Shown: positions 40,299 through 49,654 of the stretch, in pieces | Position numbering within the stretch: position 1 is the first letter of the stretch | Layout: each line of letters starts with the position of its first letter | Source: Treponema sp. UBA3649 | GTDB taxonomy: Bacteria; Spirochaetota; Spirochaetia; Treponematales; Treponemataceae | Length of the DNA stretch: 49,701 nucleotides | Assembly (NCBI GenBank): GCA_002373325.1 | Contig: DFKI01000157.1 | Coordinates: forward strand, 1 to 49,701 | Direction: 5' to 3' | Translations under genes and position numbers: made by a program | The notes under the pieces: generated by a model | The model's database searches: none | Told to the model about the DNA's origin: nothing | Seen by the model: the letters and a program-made list of their open reading frames with translations, nothing else

Positions 40299-41939
40299 GT
40301 GAAAGGAAACGGCAAAATCAAAAAAAGCGGCGACATAAAAAAGGCACCGCTGAATTCAATAAGAAAGGAAATGCAAAGGACCCACCTGATTCTGATTGTG
40401 GTCATCACGATTTTACTCAGCGTGGGAGGAGCCTTCATCAACATCAACGCGAACACTCAGGCCATGGACCAGAATCTTTTGAACACGGCGGATTTAATCT
40501 CACGGCTCTATTGCTTTACGAAAAATCTTCCGCAGGATGAGTTCAGAAAATATTTCAATTCCGTGTGCAAGGAGCTTCCCGACGTTGACGTGATTTCAAT
40601 CGTGAATCCTCAGAACTTCCGTCTCTACCATACGAACAACTATCTGATTGGGACAATCTACGACGGCACGAATCCCAATCTGGAAAGCGGCGAAAAGGAT
40701 TTGCACATTGTTGACGAGACAGGTCCATCGGGTCCGCAGCGAAGAACTTACTCGGCCATTTACGATGATGAGGGAAACTACGCAGGTTTTATTATGACAA
40801 TCATCCTGAAAACCTCAATCCATTCCGCGATGATAAAAACCGTCCTGCTTTTTGTGGTCGTGACAATCGCCGCAATCCTGATTGAAATCGCAATTTCAAG
40901 AACCATCTCTCACAGGCTCAAGCAGAAGCTCCTTGGTTACGAGCCGGAGACTTTTTCTTCCATGTTCACAATCCGCGACAATATTTTGGAATCAATCCAT
41001 GACGGAGTTCTTTCGGTGGACGCTGACAACAAAGTTCAGTACGTGAATGCGGTCGCAAAAAAAATTCTTTCGGTCGACGGAAACGAAAAACTTGCGGCAA
41101 TCAATGAGGCGGTCTTTGCGGAAAAATTTCTTGGACGCATTTTGAAAAAGGGAGAAAGCATCTTCGGTGTGCGTGAAAAAACTGATTCCGGAACGGAGCT
41201 TTTAATTGACTGCATCCCGGTTCAAAAAGGAGGACGCATTGACGGAGCCGTCGCAATCATCCACGACAGGACTGAATACACGAAGCTCATGGAAGATTTG
41301 GCGGGCACAAAATATCTTGTGGACTCAATGCGCGCGAACAACCACGACTTCACGAACAAGCTCCACGTTATCCTGGGGCTGATTCAGATCGGCGCTTACG
41401 ACAAGGCGGTATCTTATATAGAAAACATCTCAATCATTCAGCGTGAGACTTTGAGCCAGGTAATCCGTCTGGTGGACAATCCTTCTTTTGCGGCACTTCT
41501 CATCGGAAAGATTGCGCGGGCATCCGAGTGCAACGTAAAATTCATTTTGAAGGAAGGACTCCATTTCAGCAGCGCAGACATACAGATTCCGTCCGAAGCC
41601 CTTGTGACGATTGTCGGAAATCTGATTGACAACGCGCTTGATGCCATGAACCGAAAGCAATCCCTCGACTCAGTAGGGGACTCCTCATCCCGTGAGCTGA
41701 TTTTCGGAGCCTTCACAAAACCCGGCGAGCTTTTGATTACGGTAAAAGACCGTGGATGCGGAATCCCCGAAGAACTCCGTGACAAAATCTTCGAGAACGG
41801 ATTTTCCACAAAGGGAACGGGACGCGGCGTGGGACTCTATCACACAAAGGAGCTCGTGGAAAGCCTTGGAGGAAAAATCTCCTTTGAGTCACAGACTGGA
41901 CTAGGAACCTGTTTTGTTGTAAACTTCAAGCAGAGCTGA
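40299..41939 (+). CDS. CitA/DcuS-type sensor histidine kinase
   Basis: A 546-residue kinase: first membrane helix about 28-50, a periplasmic sensor domain (sCache-like, about 55-175), second helix about 180-205, PAS domain about 230-325, then a dimerisation domain with phosphoacceptor NNHDFTNKLHVI (about 349) typical of the CitA/DcuS family and an HATPase with LIDNALDA and DRGCGIPEELRDKIFENGFSTK. It should sense an extracellular small acid or related ligand. The GTG start follows a -10 box by 6 nt. It is 13 nt from its regulator gene. Confidence 0.9.
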   Translation: MKGNGKIKKSGDIKKAPLNSIRKEMQRTHLILIVVITILLSVGGAFININANTQAMDQNLLNTADLISRLYCFTKNLPQDEFRKYFNSVCKELPDVDVISIVNPQNFRLYHTNNYLIGTIYDGTNPNLESGEKDLHIVDETGPSGPQRRTYSAIYDDEGNYAGFIMTIILKTSIHSAMIKTVLLFVVVTIAAILIEIAISRTISHRLKQKLLGYEPETFSSMFTIRDNILESIHDGVLSVDADNKVQYVNAVAKKILSVDGNEKLAAINEAVFAEKFLGRILKKGESIFGVREKTDSGTELLIDCIPVQKGGRIDGAVAIIHDRTEYTKLMEDLAGTKYLVDSMRANNHDFTNKLHVILGLIQIGAYDKAVSYIENISIIQRETLSQVIRLVDNPSFAALLIGKIARASECNVKFILKEGLHFSSADIQIPSEALVTIVGNLIDNALDAMNRKQSLDSVGDSSSRELIFGAFTKPGELLITVKDRGCGIPEELRDKIFENGFSTKGTGRGVGLYHTKELVESLGGKISFESQTGLGTCFVVNFKQS

Positions 41940-41952
41940 ATCGGGGGCGCGT

Positions 41953-42621
41953 ATGGCATACAGTGTTTTGATTGTTGAAGACGATCCGATGGTCGCGATG
42001 ATAAATGAAGAATATGTCCGCAAGAACAAAAATTTTTCCGTATGCGGTTCATGCAGGACAGGACAAGACGCTTTGGACTTTCTTGGACACAACAAAGTGG
42101 ACCTTGTGATTCTTGACGTTTACATGCCGGTCATGGACGGAGTGGAGACGCTGAAGCAAATCCGTGAGCGAAAATACAGTCCCGAAGTGATTATGGTGAC
42201 TGCCGCAAACGATCCCGCCACATTGGAAAACACCATGCATCTTGGAGTAATCGACTATCTGATTAAACCCTTTGCCTACGAGAGATTCCAAGTTGCCCTT
42301 GAAAAATTTGTCGCAAAAGTTTCAGTCCTGAAAGAGACCGAAGTTTTGGATCAGAGCTGCGTGGACTGCATCATCACGAACACAAAGCCTGTTTCACAAA
42401 AGGGACTTCCGAAAGGCATACAGGAAAAAACTCTGGACTTGGTTCTTTCATTTCTGGACGAACACAAGCAATGGACCACGGTGGACGACATCTCCGAGAG
42501 CGTCGGGCTTTCAAGCGTGACTGTCCGACACTACATGGGCTATCTGGTTGAAAGCGGAGAGGCGGAACAGAGCATCAGTTACGAAACCGGGGGCAGACCA
42601 AGGATTCTCTACAGAAAATAA
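41953..42621 (+). CDS. CitB/DcuR-type response regulator
   Basis: A 222-residue partner of the preceding kinase: receiver domain with phosphoacceptor D55 in VILDVYMPVMDG and lysine in LIKPFAYERF, then a linker with CVDCIIT and a C-terminal helix-turn-helix (WTTVDDISESVGLSSVTVRHYMGYL). Relatives control uptake and use of citrate, fumarate or other dicarboxylates. No such transporter gene is next to it; the MATE exporter follows after 108 nt, so regulated targets are unknown. Confidence 0.9.
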   Translation: MAYSVLIVEDDPMVAMINEEYVRKNKNFSVCGSCRTGQDALDFLGHNKVDLVILDVYMPVMDGVETLKQIRERKYSPEVIMVTAANDPATLENTMHLGVIDYLIKPFAYERFQVALEKFVAKVSVLKETEVLDQSCVDCIITNTKPVSQKGLPKGIQEKTLDLVLSFLDEHKQWTTVDDISESVGLSSVTVRHYMGYLVESGEAEQSISYETGGRPRILYRK

Positions 42622-42729
42622 TCCTCCCGGCAAAATCCACAGTTTCCATTCTCTTGTATGATTTCAAAAAAGATGTTAAACTCTCTATAAGGATTTTTCA
42701 AACTGCAACTTGCAAAACGAGAGGATAAA

Positions 42730-44055
42730 ATGTTTTTTAAAGCTGACTACAAAAATAGATTGGTAAAAATCTTCATTCCGATTATGCTGAGCAATCTGAT
42801 TTCCCAGATTCAAATGTTCATTGACAGAATCTTTTTGGGACGGCTGGACATTCTTTACATGAGTGCGGTCGGAAACGCGACGGCTCCAGTCTGGACAACA
42901 ATGTCCTTTGTTTTTTCCATGTCGATGGGAGCCTCCATTTTAATCAGTCATTCGGTCGGTGAAAAAGAAAATGAGAGGGCAAAAGACTACGCCGCTTCCC
43001 TGATAAAATTTCACAACGTCATTCCCATCCTGCTTTTTTTCTTCTGGACATTCTGCAGTCCACTTGTCTTTTCTTTGATGGGTGTTTCTCAAAACGTGAT
43101 GGGTCTCTGCGTCACCTACACAAGACTTTACGCCCCCGTGTTTTTGATAATCGGACTCGGTGCGTCTTACAGCGTCGTGTTCCAGACATCAAACAATACA
43201 AAGCCCCTTGTCGTCTACGGATTGATTCGCTCGCTTCTGAATATTTTCCTGGACTATGTTTTGATTTTCGGTCACTTCGGATTTCCACGCATGGAGATTG
43301 CAGGAGCCGCACTTGGCACAACGATTGCAGAATATGCCGGCGCAATTTATCTTGTCTGTGTGATTATCGCACAAAAGGAAAAATTTTTCACAAGCCCCAG
43401 CCTCAAAAAAATCCTTCAGGCAAAAATGCTTCCTTATTTCAAATCAATCAAGCTCGGAATTCCAACGGCTCTTGAAGACTTGCTCTGGAACGCGGGAAAC
43501 CTTTGCATAATCAGAATCCTGAACACAATCAACGAAACTGCTGCGGGAATCTATTCCATGGTGTTTACCGTGGAGGTGATTTTTGTCGTGGTCATCGGAG
43601 CCATCGGAAGCGGCACTTTGACTTTGACGGGAGAGGCAACAGGCGCAAAGGACTTGAAACTCTACCGCTCAATCGTCAAGACATCAATCAGGTGGTCATT
43701 TTTGGTTGCGGCATTCGCGTTGATTTTCGTCTCCATTTTCCCAAAGCTCACTCTCAGTCTTTTTACGAAGGACGCAGCAATCATTGAGATGTCTGTAATC
43801 TACATCATTCTCGTCGTGGTAAATCTTTTCGGAAAATCCGGAAACATCATCATCGGAAGCGGCATCCGTGGTTACGGCGACACAAAATGGATGCTCTTTA
43901 CCCAGGGATTCGGAACTCTCGCAGTTGTCAGTCTCTCTGCTTTGTGCGTCTTTGTTTTCAAACTCGGAATGCTCGGCGTGTTTATTGCGGTCCTTTGCGA
44001 TGAGGCAATCCGTGCGATAATCAACACAATCCGCTTTTTGAAAATCCGTTTTTAG
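42730..44055 (+). CDS. MATE-family efflux transporter
   Basis: A 441-residue protein with about twelve membrane helices and the MATE two-bundle arrangement. The N-terminal MLSNLISQIQMFIDRIFLGRL is the typical first helix, and the second bundle begins around residue 235 (LGIPTALEDLLWNAGN). These proteins export cationic compounds or other small molecules in exchange for Na+ or H+. GAGAGG lies upstream of ATG 42730. It starts a run of four same-strand genes; whether they form one transcript is unclear. Confidence 0.92.
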   Translation: MFFKADYKNRLVKIFIPIMLSNLISQIQMFIDRIFLGRLDILYMSAVGNATAPVWTTMSFVFSMSMGASILISHSVGEKENERAKDYAASLIKFHNVIPILLFFFWTFCSPLVFSLMGVSQNVMGLCVTYTRLYAPVFLIIGLGASYSVVFQTSNNTKPLVVYGLIRSLLNIFLDYVLIFGHFGFPRMEIAGAALGTTIAEYAGAIYLVCVIIAQKEKFFTSPSLKKILQAKMLPYFKSIKLGIPTALEDLLWNAGNLCIIRILNTINETAAGIYSMVFTVEVIFVVVIGAIGSGTLTLTGEATGAKDLKLYRSIVKTSIRWSFLVAAFALIFVSIFPKLTLSLFTKDAAIIEMSVIYIILVVVNLFGKSGNIIIGSGIRGYGDTKWMLFTQGFGTLAVVSLSALCVFVFKLGMLGVFIAVLCDEAIRAIINTIRFLKIRF

Positions 44056-44071
44056 GATAATGGGAGGAAAT

Positions 44072-45820
44072 TTGAAAATCTGGAAAAAACTGATTTTATC
44101 CGCCGGATTTTTTTTGTGCACATCAATTTTTGTTTTCGCAAAAACAAGCGTCGCCCAGTCAAAGAATACGGCGGTCTACACATTTTCTGATTTCGATGAT
44201 TTTCTCAAATCCGTTGAAAACACGTTCAATGAGCCTTCCGTAAAGTTTGCTTATCTTCTCGATGACTCAAGCATAATCAGCAACGTAAAGCTCACGGACA
44301 ATCCTTGGCGGTGGAGTCTGTATCAAATCAACTCAAGGGAAGACTCTCTTTCACAAACCATCTATTTTGTTCTCACACCAAGCGGCAGGGAAGTCGTTTT
44401 GATTTTTACCGATGCTGAATCCACGCTCATGCAAAAAAATATGCTCTGTGAAAAAAGCGGCTCGAAAGGATTTGAAAAATCAATCAAAGAGCCAATCCTT
44501 GCCCGCATCCACCAGACAGACGAAAATCCATTTCCATCAAATCCCCACGGAACAAAAATCGAAATCGCGAAAAAAAATCCTGATTCGGGAAAAGTGCTGA
44601 ATGTGTATCTGTGCGACGAAGCATTTCGGACACTCGTTGAAAATTTTTATCCCGGATATGACAAAGCGAGCGGGACAATCGGAAGCGTGAAAGTGAAATG
44701 GCATCTTCTTTCGACCGACCATAATGTCTATCAGCAAAAACTTTCCGAAATCCTCGAAAAGCAGTCCACCGCAGCAGATGATGAAAAGGCCGACATCTTT
44801 TTACTTGAGAACGACTATGCCATGAAGTTTGCTCTCAGCGATTACACGCTGGATGTTTATAAAGACGTGGGACTTGACAAAAGCGAGCTTTCAAATCAAT
44901 TCAAATACACGAAAGATTTTTTGACGGATAGTGACGGAGCGTTAAAAGCTGTCTCTTGGCAGGCATGTCCCGCAGGTCTTATCTACAGACGCTCCATCGC
45001 AAAAAAAATTCTTGGAACGGATGATCCGGATGAGGTTCAGAAAAAAATTTCCGATTGGGAAAAATTTGATGAGGTTGCGGCCCTTGCAAAGAAAAAGGGT
45101 TACAAAATGCTTTCCGGTTTCCAAGATGATTTCAGGGTCTTTTCCGAAAATCGCTCAAGTCCTTGGTTAAAGGACGGCAAAGTTTCGGTTGACGACGGAA
45201 TCAGAAAATGGATTTCACAATCAAAGATTTACACGCAAAAAGGATACAACAACAAGGCGGAGAGTTTTTCAGACAAGCAGTGGGAAGGATTGAAAAAAAG
45301 CGGCAAGGTCATGTGTTATTTCGGCCCGTCTTGGTTCATCAAAATTTTTCTGCAGCCGAATTCCGGGGACTCAAAAAAAGGATCCTTCGGTGACTGGGCA
45401 TTCTGTAAGGGACCTCAATCATTTTCGTGGGGAGGCACATGGTTTTGCGCGGCGACCGGAACTGACAATCTGAATCTCATAAGGGACATAATGAAAACGA
45501 TGACATGCGACACCGACGTTATGATGAGGATTGCGCGTGAAGAAGGAGAGTTCGTAAACAATCTTGAGGCGATGGAAAAACTTTCGGAAAGCGACTACAA
45601 AAATGAATTCCTTGGCGGACAGAATCACATCAAGCAGCTTGTTGACATTGCAAAAAAACTGGACAAAAAAAATGCGACAGTCGATGACTTATTTTTTATG
45701 GAGCGGCTTCAGGAATCAATGCGTGAATATATTGAGGGAAGATGCACAGAGGAAAAAGCATGGGCTGATTTTAAAAAACGGATTTTAAAAATCTACCCGG
45801 ATTTGACTTTTGATTTTTAA
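44072..45820 (+). CDS. Secreted solute-binding-protein-like protein
   Basis: A 582-residue protein with a signal peptide (cleavage after VFAK near 23). The C-terminal two-thirds (about 165-580) look like a carbohydrate-type extracellular solute-binding protein (DKADIFLLENDYA-like, LKAVSWQACPAGLIYRRSIAKKILG, GKVMCYFGPSWFIK, AFCKGPQSFSWGGTWFCAATGTD). The first 140 residues are extra and unrecognised. A membrane permease is not adjacent. The TTG at 44072 is preferred because GGGAGG lies just upstream; the ATG at 44060 has only AGGA very close. It lies between the MATE gene and glycoside genes and may bind an oligosaccharide. Confidence 0.75.
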   Translation: MKIWKKLILSAGFFLCTSIFVFAKTSVAQSKNTAVYTFSDFDDFLKSVENTFNEPSVKFAYLLDDSSIISNVKLTDNPWRWSLYQINSREDSLSQTIYFVLTPSGREVVLIFTDAESTLMQKNMLCEKSGSKGFEKSIKEPILARIHQTDENPFPSNPHGTKIEIAKKNPDSGKVLNVYLCDEAFRTLVENFYPGYDKASGTIGSVKVKWHLLSTDHNVYQQKLSEILEKQSTAADDEKADIFLLENDYAMKFALSDYTLDVYKDVGLDKSELSNQFKYTKDFLTDSDGALKAVSWQACPAGLIYRRSIAKKILGTDDPDEVQKKISDWEKFDEVAALAKKKGYKMLSGFQDDFRVFSENRSSPWLKDGKVSVDDGIRKWISQSKIYTQKGYNNKAESFSDKQWEGLKKSGKVMCYFGPSWFIKIFLQPNSGDSKKGSFGDWAFCKGPQSFSWGGTWFCAATGTDNLNLIRDIMKTMTCDTDVMMRIAREEGEFVNNLEAMEKLSESDYKNEFLGGQNHIKQLVDIAKKLDKKNATVDDLFFMERLQESMREYIEGRCTEEKAWADFKKRILKIYPDLTFDF

Positions 45821-45844
45821 CAGACGATTGCAAAAGGAGGATTT

Positions 45845-46837
45845 ATGTATTCGGTTGATGAAAAAAGATATGAGAAAATGTCTTACGAGCGATGTGGAAA
45901 AAGCGGACTTCTTTTACCGCGAGTGTCTTTGGGTTTGTGGCACAACTTCGGTTCCGTGGACAAATTCGAAAACATGAAGGAAATGATTCGGACCGCATTT
46001 GACGCAGGAATCACACACTTTGATCTTGCAAACAACTATGGACCTGTTCCCGGTTCTGCGGAAGAAAACTTCGGAAGAATTTTACGTTCAGATTTTTCCT
46101 CATACCGCGACGAGATGATTGTTTCATCCAAAGCTGGTTACGGCATGTGGGAAGGACCTTACGGCGATCATGGCTCAAGAAAATATCTTATGGCGAGCGT
46201 GGACCAGTCACTGAAAAGAACAGGCCTTGAATATTTCGACATCTTCTATCACCACCGACCAGATCCGGACACACCGATTGAAGAAACAATGGAAGCTCTT
46301 TCGGACATCGTGCGTCAGGGCAAGGCTCTTTACGTTGGCATCTCAAACTATAATTCTGAGCAGACAAAAAAAGCCGCGAAAATCCTGAAAGAAAATCACA
46401 CTCCGCTTTTAATCAGTCAGGTTTCCTACAGCATGTTCAACCGATGGACCGAGGATGATTCTTTGCAGGAGACTTGCATGGAGCTTGGAGTCGGAACAAT
46501 CTGTTTTTCTCCCCTCGCCCAGGGACTTTTGACCGACCGATATTTGAACGGAATTCCCGATGACAGCAGGGCAAAACGAAATGTCTTCCTCCACGAAAAT
46601 CAGATTACGGAGGATGTGATAAAAAAAATCTCGTCACTGAATCAACTTGCATCCCAGCGCGGACAGACTCTTGCGGAAATGGCACTCGCATGGGTTCTTC
46701 GGAAAAACAAAGTCACGTCGGTTTTGGTTGGTGCAAGCCGTCCCTCCCAGATTTTGGACAGCGTGAAGTGCATAGAAAAACTTGATTTTACTGATGACGA
46801 GCTTTCCAAAATTGATTCCATACTGAAGGAAAAATAA
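45845..46837 (+). CDS. Aldo/keto reductase, L-glyceraldehyde-3-phosphate reductase (YghZ) type
   Basis: A 330-residue NADPH-dependent aldo/keto reductase. The catalytic tetrad positions are visible: FDLANNYG (Asp and Tyr), SSKAGYGMW (Lys) and FYHHRPDP (His). The specific SSKAGYGMWEGPYGD block matches the YghZ/GPR subfamily. It reduces L-glyceraldehyde-3-phosphate and other aldehydes such as methylglyoxal in the cytoplasm. GGAGG precedes the start. The GH3 gene follows after 1 nt, so they are coupled. Confidence 0.92.
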   Translation: MYSVDEKRYEKMSYERCGKSGLLLPRVSLGLWHNFGSVDKFENMKEMIRTAFDAGITHFDLANNYGPVPGSAEENFGRILRSDFSSYRDEMIVSSKAGYGMWEGPYGDHGSRKYLMASVDQSLKRTGLEYFDIFYHHRPDPDTPIEETMEALSDIVRQGKALYVGISNYNSEQTKKAAKILKENHTPLLISQVSYSMFNRWTEDDSLQETCMELGVGTICFSPLAQGLLTDRYLNGIPDDSRAKRNVFLHENQITEDVIKKISSLNQLASQRGQTLAEMALAWVLRKNKVTSVLVGASRPSQILDSVKCIEKLDFTDDELSKIDSILKEK

Positions 46838-46838
46838 A

Positions 46839-49283
46839 ATGAGCAGCGGGTCCTCCTTGAAAGAAAAGATTGAGAAAATCATCGCGTCCATGTCACTCAA
46901 GGACAAGATTGCTCTTTGCAGCGGCAAGGATTTTTGGCACACGAAGGATTTTGAAAAATACGGGATTCCTTCCATAATGATGGCGGACGGTCCCCACGGT
47001 CTCAGAAAGCAGATTTTCACATCCGACATGCTGGGCTTGAACGGTTCGGTTGAGACCACATGCTTTCCCACTGCCGTAACCAGCGGATCGACTTGGAACC
47101 GTGAGCTTCTTGAAAAAGAGGGAGAAGCCATTGCGGAGGAGGCACTTGCAAACGATGTCGCCATTGTGCTCGGCCCCGGACTCAACATCAAGAGGAATCC
47201 TCTTTGCGGAAGGAACTTCGAGTATTTTTCAGAAGACCCTGTTCTGAGCGGAGAGATGGCAGCGTCTTTCGTAAGGGGACTTCAAAAAAACGGCGTGGCA
47301 TGTTCGCTCAAACATTTTGCATGCAACAATCAGGAGTACCTGCGTTTCAGCTCCGACTCCCTTGTGGACGAGCGTGCCCTGCGTGAGATTTATCTTGCGG
47401 GATTCGAGCGTGCCGTAAAAAAATCATCCCCCAAAACTGTCATGTGCGCCTACAATAAAATCAACGGAACTTACTGCGCGTCGAACAAAAAACTTCTCAC
47501 CGACATTCTCCGCGATGAGTGGGGATTCGACGGAATGGTGGTCACTGACTGGGGAGCCATGAACAACCGCACTCAGGGATTCGCCGCAGGATGTGATTTG
47601 TCCATGCCAGGAGGTTCGTCCTATCAGGAAAGGGACGCGCTCAAAGATATCCGAAAGGGAAAAATCAGCACGGAAGATTTGGACAGGAGCGTCAGGAGGA
47701 TTCTGACCCGTGTTTTCGAGGGACAAAAAATCATGGACGCGGATCATCAAAGGACTTTCAGTCAGGAGGAGCATCACGAGCTTGCGGGAAAAATAGCGGA
47801 GGAAGGACTTGTGCTTTTGAAAAACGACCCTTCCCTTTTTCCCTTGGAAAGTTTTGACGGCATCCTGATTTGCGGACCTATGGCGAAGGACATACGCTAC
47901 CAGGGATCCGGCTCAAGCAGAATCAAACCCACCAGGCTCACGCAATTCCTTGAGATATGCGAAGGCGAGTGCAAGTCCCTTGGCGAAAGTTTTTCCTATG
48001 AGGAGGCGGTCTCAGGCAAAGCGGATATTATAGAAGAAAGTTTTGAGAGAGCAATAAAAAAAGCCTCCGCAGCCAAAGCCGTCCTTGTTTTCGCGGGTCT
48101 CACGGATTCCTACGAGTCCGAGGGATTTGACAGGAGCGACATGACACTGCCCCCTTCGTTTAACCGACTGATTGAGTCCCTTGCCGAAGTGAACAAAAAC
48201 GTGGGCGTGGTTCTTTTCGGCGGAGGAGCAATGGAGCTTCCCTGGGAAGAAAAAGTGTCGTCCATCCTTTACTGCGGACTTGCAGGACAAAACGCGGCAT
48301 CAGCAATCTACAAAATCCTTCGCGGAAAAATCAACCCGAGCGGACGACTCACCGAAAGCTGGCCCTTGAAATATGATGCTTGCCCGAGCGCGGAAGTTTT
48401 TTCCATGACGAAAAAGACCCTCCCCGATTTTGAGAAAAACAAAAACACACCGCCCTTGGATTTCGTTTTCGCTCAAAAAAAATCATGCTACCTTGAGAGC
48501 ATTTTCACCGGCTACCGTTACTACCTTTCAAATCCGGATGACGTGCGCTACCATTTCGGATTCGGCCTCAGCTACACAAGTTTTTCATACGACAAAATGG
48601 AGATTGACGGAAAGAATGTAAAAGTGAAAATCACGAACAGAGGAAAAAGGGACGGAAGCGAGGTCGTGCAGATTTATGTGGAGGCAAAGGGAACGTCTCT
48701 TCCTCGTCCGGTCCGTGAGCTGAAAGATTTTGCAAAGCTGAGTTTAAAAAGCGGTGAGTCAGCTGGGGTCTCTTTTGAAATGGATGAGAGATGGTTCGAA
48801 GTCTACCACGAGGGATGGAAAATCCTTCCCGGGGAATATTTCATCTGTGCCGCAAGCTCCGCGAATCAGGTAATGCTCCGTGAAAAAATCAGTCTGCCCG
48901 GCGGATTCAAAACTGAAAATGTAAACGCGTCCGTTGAAGGCTGGTACCAAAATCCTCAGGGAAAACCAAATGTTCGGGACTGGGAAAATCTTTCGTCCAG
49001 GAGCGCAAAATCTCCGTCAGTTCCGGGCAAGGGAAAATACAGCATGGACAATTCGCTCACGGAACTTTGCAAAGACTCAAAGCTTGCCAGGGAGATAAAA
49101 CGCTTCCTTGAAAAATCCATCGCGAAAAACCTCGGACTTCCCGAAGCAGATTATGACAACGAGCAGTTCAAAATGGCCGTCGCATGTTCAAGTGACATCC
49201 CCCTCCACGCTCTCATCATCAGTGCAGGAGGAATCTTCCCGAAATGGCTCGCACGCTTTCTTGTCTTCTGTGCAAATCACTGA
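46839..49283 (+). CDS. Glycoside hydrolase family 3 beta-glucosidase-type enzyme
   Basis: An 814-residue GH3 enzyme without a signal peptide, so cytoplasmic. It has the N-terminal (alpha/beta)8 barrel with KHFACNNQE (about 158) and nucleophile D237 in GMVVTDWGAMN, an (alpha/beta)6 sandwich (about 330-560; ILICGPMAK), and a C-terminal fibronectin-III-like domain (about 590-670; VQIYVEAKG, RPVRELKDF). The final 100 residues form an extra C-terminal domain not usual in short GH3s. It likely hydrolyses imported beta-linked oligosaccharides from the non-reducing end. It is coupled to the aldo/keto reductase gene. Substrate unconfirmed. Confidence 0.93.
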   Translation: MSSGSSLKEKIEKIIASMSLKDKIALCSGKDFWHTKDFEKYGIPSIMMADGPHGLRKQIFTSDMLGLNGSVETTCFPTAVTSGSTWNRELLEKEGEAIAEEALANDVAIVLGPGLNIKRNPLCGRNFEYFSEDPVLSGEMAASFVRGLQKNGVACSLKHFACNNQEYLRFSSDSLVDERALREIYLAGFERAVKKSSPKTVMCAYNKINGTYCASNKKLLTDILRDEWGFDGMVVTDWGAMNNRTQGFAAGCDLSMPGGSSYQERDALKDIRKGKISTEDLDRSVRRILTRVFEGQKIMDADHQRTFSQEEHHELAGKIAEEGLVLLKNDPSLFPLESFDGILICGPMAKDIRYQGSGSSRIKPTRLTQFLEICEGECKSLGESFSYEEAVSGKADIIEESFERAIKKASAAKAVLVFAGLTDSYESEGFDRSDMTLPPSFNRLIESLAEVNKNVGVVLFGGGAMELPWEEKVSSILYCGLAGQNAASAIYKILRGKINPSGRLTESWPLKYDACPSAEVFSMTKKTLPDFEKNKNTPPLDFVFAQKKSCYLESIFTGYRYYLSNPDDVRYHFGFGLSYTSFSYDKMEIDGKNVKVKITNRGKRDGSEVVQIYVEAKGTSLPRPVRELKDFAKLSLKSGESAGVSFEMDERWFEVYHEGWKILPGEYFICAASSANQVMLREKISLPGGFKTENVNASVEGWYQNPQGKPNVRDWENLSSRSAKSPSVPGKGKYSMDNSLTELCKDSKLAREIKRFLEKSIAKNLGLPEADYDNEQFKMAVACSSDIPLHALIISAGGIFPKWLARFLVFCANH

Positions 49284-49340
49284 GCACCAATCTTAAATCA
49301 TTCCCCCGTTTCGTCCCGTGTCATTCCTTTGATTCGTCCT

Positions 49341-49411
49341 GTGTCATTCCCGTGCTTGACACGGGAATCTCATCCACAAAGAGATTGTCGGATCAAGTCC
49401 GACAATGACAT
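49341..49411. repeat. Two dispersed palindromic repeats
   Basis: A GTGTCATTCCCGTG/CACGGGAATC unit at 49341-49369 and a GATTGTCGGA/TCCGACAATGACAT unit at 49383-49411. A partial copy of the first (TCATTCC) precedes at about 49320, and another starts at 49677 and runs off the window end. They follow the GH3 gene. Confidence 0.85.
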
Positions 49412-49502
49412 GAACGTGTCGTTAGTATGTGTTAATCTAAATTACAAGAGTTATGTATAAGGCAAGTGCCGTAAATATTGCATGGGAAATTTAATGTTGA
49501 TA

Positions 49503-49654
49503 GAGGAAACGCTGTAATGTAGGTGAGGTTCGTGACAAGCAGGTGCTCTAAATTGCGGTGGAAAACTCACCAAGGATTGAGGAAGCACTGCAATGGAGAC
49601 AGGGTTCGTGGCACCGAAGCATTTGCACGGAAGGGAGCGAACGCGACCTCCAAT
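49503..49654. repeat. Imperfect 76-nt tandem repeat
   Basis: Two diverged copies begin at 49503 (GAGGAAACGCTGTAATG) and 49579 (GAGGAAGCACTGCAATG), and both contain GGTTCGTG at the same offset (49527, 49603). No convincing coding frame covers them. The rest of 49284-49701 holds only dispersed palindromes. Confidence 0.6.
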
